Positions 58,859-64,000 of a stretch of DNA of 64,000 bases are shown here, piece by piece. Numbering within the stretch: the first letter of the stretch is position 1; each line of letters begins with the position of its first letter. A program made the translations under genes and the position numbers. This stretch comes from Mycolicibacter nonchromogenicus (GTDB taxonomy: Bacteria; Actinomycetota; Actinomycetes; Mycobacteriales; Mycobacteriaceae). The stretch is from the NCBI RefSeq assembly GCF_002101775.1, contig NZ_LQPI01000072.1, positions 1 through 64,000 of the forward strand, given 5' to 3'. The notes below the pieces were generated by a model. It saw only the letters and a list, made by a program, of their open reading frames with translations, did no database searches and was not told the origin of the DNA.

Positions 58859-61510
58859 GTGACTGACACCCCCAACGCCGCGAACGCCGATCACCTGCCC
58901 AAGTCATGGGAGCCGGGTGCGGTAGAGGACGCGATCTATCAGCGTTGGGTGGATGCCGGTTACTTCAGCGCCGACCCCGCCAGCGATAAGCCCGGGTACT
59001 CGATAGTGCTGCCCCCGCCGAACGTCACCGGCAGCCTGCACATGGGCCATGCACTCGACCACACCCTGATGGATGTGCTGACCCGCCGTAAGCGGATGCA
59101 GGGCTACGAGGTGTTGTGGCTGCCGGGCATGGACCACGCCGGCATCGCCACCCAGAGCGTGGTGGAACGTCAGCTGGCCGTCGACGGCAAGACCAAAGAA
59201 GATTTCGGCCGCGAACTGTTCGTCGAGAAGGTGTGGGACTGGAAGCGCGAGTCCGGCGGCACCATCGGCGGCCAGATGCGCCGGCTCGGCGACGGCGTGG
59301 ACTGGAGCCGCGAGCGGTTCACCATGGACGAAGGTCTGTCGCGCGCCGTCCGCACCATCTTCAAACGGCTCTACGACGCGGGGCTGATCTATCAGGCCGA
59401 ACGACTGGTCAACTGGTCTCCGGTGCTTCAGACCGCGATCAGCGACCTCGAGGTCAAGTACGAAGACATCGAGGGCGAGCTGGTGTCGTTCCGTTACGGC
59501 TCGCTCGATGACGGCGAGCCCCACATCGTGGTGGCCACCACCCGGCTGGAGACCATGCTCGGTGACACTGCGATCGCGGTGCATCCCGACGACGATCGGT
59601 ATCGCCACCTGGTGGGCAGTGCACTGCCGCACCCGTTCTTGGATCGTCAGATCGCCGTGGTCGCCGACGCCCACGTCGACCCCGAGTTCGGTACCGGTGC
59701 GGTCAAAGTCACCCCCGCCCACGACCCCAACGACTTCGAGATCGGTCTTCGCCACCAGCTGGACATGCCGACCATCCTCGACGAGCGGGCGCGGATCGTC
59801 GGGACCGGAACACAGTTCGACGGCATGGACCGCTTCGAGGCGCGTGTCGCGGTGCGCGAGGCGCTGGCCGCGCAGGGACGTATCGTCGCCGAAAAGCGTC
59901 CCTACCTGCACAGCGTCGGCCATTCCGAGCGCAGCGGCGAGGTCATCGAACCGCGGCTGTCCATGCAGTGGTGGGTCGACGTCTCCTCGCTGGCCAAGGC
60001 TGCCGGTGATGCGGTCCGCAACGGGGACACCGTCATCCATCCCAAGAGCCTGGAGCCGCGCTGGTTCGCCTGGGTCGACGACATGCACGACTGGTGCATC
60101 TCGCGGCAGCTGTGGTGGGGGCACCGCATTCCGATCTGGCACGGCCCCAATGGCGAGAAAGTCTGTGTCGGGCCGGACGAGACGCCGCCGGAGGGTTGGG
60201 AGCAGGACCCCGATGTGCTCGACACCTGGTTCTCCTCGGCGTTGTGGCCGTTCTCCACGATGGGCTGGCCCGACGCCACACCGGAACTCAAGAAGTTCTA
60301 TCCGACCAGCGTGTTGGTGACGGGCTACGACATCCTGTTCTTCTGGGTGGCCCGAATGATGATGTTCGGCACCTTTGTCGGCGGTGACGAGGCGCTTCCC
60401 GAGGGCAAGGTGCCGTTCCGGAATGTGTTCTTGCACGGTCTGATCCGCGACGAACACGGCCGGAAGATGAGTAAGTCCCGCGGCAACGGGATCGACCCAC
60501 TGGACTGGGTGGAGAAGTTCGGAGCAGACGCCCTGCGGTTCACCCTGGCCCGCGGCGCCAGCCCGGGCAGTGACCTGTCGATCGGCGAGGACCACGCCCG
60601 CGCGTCGCGGAACTTCATCACCAAGCTGTTCAACGCCACGCGATTCGCGCTGATGAACGGTGCCTCGCTCGCGCCGCTGCCGTCCGTCGATGAGCTGACC
60701 GATGCTGACCGGTGGATACTGGGACGTCTGGAAGAGGTTCGCGCCGAAGTGGATTCGGCGTTCGAGGGCTACGAATTCGGCCGCGCCTGCGAGGCGCTGT
60801 ATCACTTCGCCTGGGACGAGTTCTGTGACTGGTATGTCGAGTTGGCCAAAACTCAGCTGGGGCAGGGACTGACTCACACCACGGCGGTGCTCGCCGAGGT
60901 GCTCGACACGCTGCTGCGCCTGCTGCACCCGGTGATCCCGTTCGTCACCGAAACCCTGTGGCAGGAACTCACCGGCGCGGAGTCGCTTGTGATCGCGGAC
61001 TGGCCGACGTCGTCGGGCATCGCCGTGGACCAGGTTGCTGCGCAACGGATCACCGATATGCAGAAGCTGGTGACCGAGGTGCGCCGGTTCCGCAGCGACC
61101 AGGGTCTGCGTGACCGGCAGAAGGTCCCGGCCCGGCTCACCGGTATCGACGAGGCAGACCTGGCCACCCAGGTGTCGGCGGTGACCTCCCAGGCCTGGCT
61201 GACCGAGCCGGGGGAGGACTTCACCCCGTCGGCCACCGTCGAGGTGCGCCTGGGTCCCACGGGCGGTGGAAGCACGGTGGTCGTCGAACTGGACACCTCC
61301 GGCACCGTCGATGTCGAAGCCGAGCGCCGGCGGTTGGAGAAAGACCTCGCGACCGCACGTAAGGAGCTCGAGGCCACGTCGGCGAAGCTGGGCAACGAGG
61401 CCTTCCTGGCCAAGGCGCCCGAGGCGGTGGTCGACAAGATCCGCGCCCGTGCGCAGCTGGCCAACGACGAAGTGGAGCGGATCACCGCGCGTCTGGCAGG
61501 CCTGAGGTGA
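58859..61510 (+). CDS. valS: Valyl-tRNA synthetase
   Basis: An 883-residue class I synthetase. The HIGH motif is HMGH (61-64) in PPNVTGSLHMGHA, the KMSKS motif is KMSKS (536-540), the editing domain lies at about 190-330 (TTRLETMLGDTAIAVHPDD), the anticodon-binding helical domain at about 600-750, and the C-terminal coiled-coil arm at about 815-883. It charges tRNA-Val and hydrolyses mischarged threonine. It overlaps folC by GTGA. Transcription probably starts at the GTG itself. Confidence 0.97.
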   Translation: MTDTPNAANADHLPKSWEPGAVEDAIYQRWVDAGYFSADPASDKPGYSIVLPPPNVTGSLHMGHALDHTLMDVLTRRKRMQGYEVLWLPGMDHAGIATQSVVERQLAVDGKTKEDFGRELFVEKVWDWKRESGGTIGGQMRRLGDGVDWSRERFTMDEGLSRAVRTIFKRLYDAGLIYQAERLVNWSPVLQTAISDLEVKYEDIEGELVSFRYGSLDDGEPHIVVATTRLETMLGDTAIAVHPDDDRYRHLVGSALPHPFLDRQIAVVADAHVDPEFGTGAVKVTPAHDPNDFEIGLRHQLDMPTILDERARIVGTGTQFDGMDRFEARVAVREALAAQGRIVAEKRPYLHSVGHSERSGEVIEPRLSMQWWVDVSSLAKAAGDAVRNGDTVIHPKSLEPRWFAWVDDMHDWCISRQLWWGHRIPIWHGPNGEKVCVGPDETPPEGWEQDPDVLDTWFSSALWPFSTMGWPDATPELKKFYPTSVLVTGYDILFFWVARMMMFGTFVGGDEALPEGKVPFRNVFLHGLIRDEHGRKMSKSRGNGIDPLDWVEKFGADALRFTLARGASPGSDLSIGEDHARASRNFITKLFNATRFALMNGASLAPLPSVDELTDADRWILGRLEEVRAEVDSAFEGYEFGRACEALYHFAWDEFCDWYVELAKTQLGQGLTHTTAVLAEVLDTLLRLLHPVIPFVTETLWQELTGAESLVIADWPTSSGIAVDQVAAQRITDMQKLVTEVRRFRSDQGLRDRQKVPARLTGIDEADLATQVSAVTSQAWLTEPGEDFTPSATVEVRLGPTGGGSTVVVELDTSGTVDVEAERRRLEKDLATARKELEATSAKLGNEAFLAKAPEAVVDKIRARAQLANDEVERITARLAGLR

Positions 61511-62922
61511 CCGATCATCCGGTCGGCACCTCTGAGCCCACCCCGGACGAGATCGCCGCACTGCTGCAGGTCGAGCACCTGCTCGATCAGCGGTGGGGTG
61601 AGACGCAGATCGAACCGAGCCTGACCCGCATCAACGCCCTGCTGGAACTGCTCGGCTCGCCGCAGCGCGGTTACCCGTCCATCCACGTCGCCGGCACCAA
61701 CGGGAAGACCTCGGTGGTGCGGATGATCGACGCGCTGCTGACCGCATTCAGCCGCCGTACCGGGCGCACCACCAGCCCGCATCTGCAGTCGGCGGTCGAA
61801 CGCATCGCGATCGACGGCCAGCCGATCAGTCCGGCGCGCTATGTGGAGACCTATACCGAGATCGAGCCCTTCGTGCAGATGGTCGATGCGTCCTCGCAGG
61901 CCGACGGCGGGCCGGCGATGAGCAAGTTCGAGGTGCTCACCGGGATGGCGTTCGCGGCGTTCGCCGACGCCCCCGTCGACGTCGCCATCGTGGAAGTCGG
62001 CATGGGCGGTCGCTGGGACGCCACCAACGTGGTGGCCGCTCCGGTCGCGGTCATCACTCCGATCAGCATCGATCACGTCGACTATCTCGGTGCGGACATC
62101 GCCGGAATCGCCGAGGAGAAGGCCGGCATCATTCACCGCTCACCGGACGACCAGGTCGACACCGTGGCGGTGATCGCCCGTCAGGAGCCCGAGGTGATGC
62201 AGGTGTTGTTGGCGCAGTCTGTGCGTGCCGACGCCGCGGTGGCGCGGGAGACCTCGGAATTCGCGGTGGTCAGCCGTCAACTCGCGGTCGGCGGCCAGGT
62301 GCTGGAGCTGCAGGGCCTGGGCGGGGTGTACTCCGACATCTTTCTGCCGCTGCACGGCGAGCATCAGGCCCACAACGCGGTGCTGGCGCTGGCTGCGGTC
62401 GAGGCGTTCTTCGGGGCCGGCGCCGAACGTCAGCTCGACGTCGAGACGGTTCGGGCTGGATTCGCCGCGGTGCGCAGCCCCGGCCGACTGGAGCGGATGC
62501 GCAGCTCGCCCACGGTGTTCATCGACGCCGCGCACAACCCGGCCGGCGCCGCCGTGTTGGCGCAGGCCCTGGCCGAGGACTTCGACTTCAGGTATCTGGT
62601 CGGTGTCATCAGCGTGCTTGGCGACAAGGACGTCGACGGGATCTTGGCGGCACTGGAGCCGGCGTTCGATCGAATTGTGTTGACCCATAACGGTTCTCCG
62701 CGAGCGTTGGACGTCGAGACGCTTACTTCGGCGGCAGCGCGGTGGTTCGGTGACGACCGGGTGGTCACCACCGAGACTCTTGAGGATGCGATCGACACCG
62801 CAACGGCGCTGGTCGACGAATTCGATTCCGAGGGGGAGTTGTCGGGTGCGGGAATCGTGATCACGGGATCTGTGGTCATGGCCGGCGCGGCTCGCTCCCT
62901 GTTTGGGAAGGACCCCCAATGA
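61507..62922 (+). CDS. folC: Folylpolyglutamate synthase / dihydrofolate synthase
   Basis: A 471-residue Mur-ligase-like enzyme. The P-loop is GTNGKTS (63-69), followed by TSPHLQSAVERI, DVAIVEVGMGGRWDATNVV and ITPISIDHVDYLG. The C-terminal domain has IDAAHNPAGAAVL. It adds dihydropteroate-glutamate and then poly-glutamate to folates. It starts at the GTG overlapping valS and overlaps the DUF4233 gene by ATGA, so all three are coupled, as in M. tuberculosis Rv2448c-Rv2446c. Confidence 0.95.
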   Translation: MTDHPVGTSEPTPDEIAALLQVEHLLDQRWGETQIEPSLTRINALLELLGSPQRGYPSIHVAGTNGKTSVVRMIDALLTAFSRRTGRTTSPHLQSAVERIAIDGQPISPARYVETYTEIEPFVQMVDASSQADGGPAMSKFEVLTGMAFAAFADAPVDVAIVEVGMGGRWDATNVVAAPVAVITPISIDHVDYLGADIAGIAEEKAGIIHRSPDDQVDTVAVIARQEPEVMQVLLAQSVRADAAVARETSEFAVVSRQLAVGGQVLELQGLGGVYSDIFLPLHGEHQAHNAVLALAAVEAFFGAGAERQLDVETVRAGFAAVRSPGRLERMRSSPTVFIDAAHNPAGAAVLAQALAEDFDFRYLVGVISVLGDKDVDGILAALEPAFDRIVLTHNGSPRALDVETLTSAAARWFGDDRVVTTETLEDAIDTATALVDEFDSEGELSGAGIVITGSVVMAGAARSLFGKDPQ

Positions 62923-63269
62923 CCGAACAACCGGGCGCACCCGACCCGTGGCGCGGTTTTCGTGGCGTGATGGCCGCGACGCTGATCCTCGAAGCCATCA
63001 CGGTGTTGCTGGCCCTGCCGGTGGTCAGCGTGGTCGGGGGTGGTCTGACACCGTTCTCGCTGACCTATCTGCTCGGACTGGCACTGGTGCTGCTGCTGTT
63101 CGCCGGCATCCAGGGCCGCAGCTGGGCGATCTGGGCCAACTTGGCGCTGCAACTGGTGCTGGTGGCCGGGTTCGTGATCTACCCCGGTGTCGGCATCATG
63201 GGCCTGGTGTTCACCGCGGTGTGGGGGCTGATCGCCTATTTCCGTGCCGTGGTCTTGCGACGGTCGTGA
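62919..63269 (+). CDS. DUF4233 membrane protein
   Basis: A 116-residue protein with four predicted membrane spans (about 15-35, 43-63, 68-85, 88-108), matching the actinobacterial DUF4233 family: WRGFRGVMAATLILEAITVL opens the first helix. It overlaps folC by ATGA. The association with folC and ndk is conserved in mycobacteria (Rv2446c) but the function is unknown. Confidence 0.87.
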   Translation: MTEQPGAPDPWRGFRGVMAATLILEAITVLLALPVVSVVGGGLTPFSLTYLLGLALVLLLFAGIQGRSWAIWANLALQLVLVAGFVIYPGVGIMGLVFTAVWGLIAYFRAVVLRRS

Positions 63270-63353
63270 CGGAGCCGGTGAGCGCGGCCGGTACGCTGTC
63301 GCCGTGCCGCTGGCGATGACGCAGCGGAGCGATGGAACAGGAGCGGCGCTGCC

Positions 63354-63800
63354 ATGACTGAGCGGACTTTGGTGCTGATCAAGCCGGACGGTGTGAACCG
63401 TCGGCTGGTGGGCGAGATCATCAGCCGGATCGAGAAGAAGGGGCTGACGTTGGCGGCCCTGGAACTGCGGCCGGTGCAGCAGGCGGTGGCCCGGCAGCAC
63501 TACGCCGAGCACGACGGCAAGGCATTCTTCGCTTCGCTGCTGGAGTTCATCACCTCCGGCCCGGTGGTTGCCGCTGTGGTGGAAGGACCGCGCGCGATCG
63601 AGGCGTTCCGGCAGCTCGCCGGTGGCACCGACCCGGTGGCCAAGGCCACTCCGGGCACCATCCGCGGCGACTTCGGTCTGGAAACCCAGTTCAACCTGGT
63701 GCACGGATCGGACTCGCCGGAGTCGGCCGAACGTGAGATCGCGCTGTGGTTCCCCGACCTGAAGCCGTCGGCGTCGACCGAACCGATGACACTGGCCTGA
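63354..63800 (+). CDS. ndk: Nucleoside diphosphate kinase
   Basis: A 148-residue enzyme, about 12 residues longer at the C-terminus (KPSASTEPMTLA) than the M. tuberculosis enzyme. AGGAG lies about 11 bases upstream. RTLVLIKPDGVNRRLVGEI opens the fold, and the phosphohistidine is in FNLVHGSDSPESAEREI. It moves gamma-phosphate among NTPs and NDPs through phospho-His. It is separated by 84 bp from the DUF4233 gene. Confidence 0.95.
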   Translation: MTERTLVLIKPDGVNRRLVGEIISRIEKKGLTLAALELRPVQQAVARQHYAEHDGKAFFASLLEFITSGPVVAAVVEGPRAIEAFRQLAGGTDPVAKATPGTIRGDFGLETQFNLVHGSDSPESAEREIALWFPDLKPSASTEPMTLA

Positions 63801-64000
63801 CGTCGGAGTTAGTGCCTTTCGTCCGGCTCCTGTGGATTGTGTGGGATACTGGCTAACGGGTGAACGTCGCCGGACCGGTGTCTGACACCCGAATGAAGCC
63901 TTCGGCGAGTGCGACGGTCGCGATATGTGATGCGGCGCCGATCGCCGGTCTTCATTCAGCCAGGCACCGAGTCGGTTCAACCCGAGCCCCTCGGAGCGAG
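63801..64000. other. Leader region of the next gene
   Basis: There is no complete gene in these 200 bp. GATACT at 63845-63850 is a possible -10. A frame from GTG 63860 (or ATG 63893) stays open to the end but looks Ala/Arg-rich and unconvincing. In M. tuberculosis the next gene is rne, which would make this an upstream leader. That gene is not visible here. Confidence 0.4.

Noticed and set aside
58904..61561. An 885-residue minus-strand open frame opposite valS
   Set aside because: Shadow of codon bias in valS; there are no domains, and the plus-strand synthetase is complete.
63860..64000. A new gene starting at GTG 63860 or ATG 63893 and running off the window
   Set aside because: The frame is open but Ala/Arg-rich with no recognisable start of a known protein; it is more likely the leader of the next gene. 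Sequence to the right is needed.

Overview
This window is a high-GC, densely coding actinobacterial chromosome segment. Its gene content and order point to a Mycobacteriaceae species. It carries, in recognisable blocks, the neighbourhood known in Mycobacterium tuberculosis as roughly Rv2500c to Rv2445c: citE, bkdABC, echA14, the DGAT/plsC/plsB2 lipid block, ssbB, ettA, the 180-kDa-class NAD glutamate dehydrogenase, aglA-glbO, pepN, rpiB, lipP, tig-clpP1-clpP2, clpX, korAB, mobA, rpfE, valS-folC-ndk. M. tuberculosis features such as the PE_PGRS genes and vapBC38 are missing and other genes sit in their place, so this is most likely a non-tuberculous species. I cannot name it from sequence alone. 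No insertion sequence, prophage or CRISPR array was seen.

Layout. 1-1360: tail of the leucine/itaconate degradation operon (MaoC hydratase, CitE-like lyase). 1384-9095: an accessory block between CitE and BkdA. It holds a D-tartrate dehydratase-like enolase-superfamily enzyme, a ketopantoate-reductase-like dehydrogenase, a TetR regulator, a DUF1214 protein, a sulfotransferase-like protein and a membrane-anchored copper nitrite reductase-like fusion. 9185-12526: branched-chain 2-oxoacid dehydrogenase E1a/E1b/E2. 12537-13580: EchA14, a 29-residue membrane peptide and tRNA-Arg. 13962-19434: a translationally coupled glycerolipid operon (wax ester/triacylglycerol synthase, HAD-acyltransferase, PlsB2). 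19502-25279: CopD/CtaG fusion, a TetR-SDR-nitroreductase group with a shared putative operator, and an MHS-type transporter.

25500-33077: SsbB, EttA, Gdh and a thioesterase. 33095-46354: a TetR/hydrolase pair, AglA-GlbO, an HNH nuclease, small membrane proteins, a DUF5130 protein, an HEExH protein, PepN, a mycothiol-dependent nitroreductase, RpiB, Nei1, LipP, and tRNA-Gly and tRNA-Pro. 46407-51667: the proteostasis block tig, clpP1, clpP2, clpX, interrupted by convergent mmuM. 51954-55553: ferredoxin-type 2-oxoglutarate oxidoreductase KorAB and MobA. 55554-56383: an unusually AT-rich, structured, regulator-rich region before a short rpfE. 56802-64000: a saccharopine-dehydrogenase-like reductase, a DUF937 protein, valS-folC-DUF4233-ndk, and the leader of the next gene.

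How the genes work together. The MaoC/CitE pair and BkdABC both serve branched-chain amino acid breakdown, the first finishing leucine/itaconate CoA esters and the second making the acyl-CoAs. The lipid block acylates glycerol-3-phosphate, then lysophosphatidate, then diacylglycerol. Trigger factor, ClpP1P2 and ClpX form the folding/proteolysis module, with a putative ClgR site in front of clpP1. Many junctions are 1-8 bp overlaps (ATGA, GTGA or TGATG), so translational coupling is common. Gene names and functions are by recognition of sequence motifs and synteny recalled from knowledge; no database search was run.
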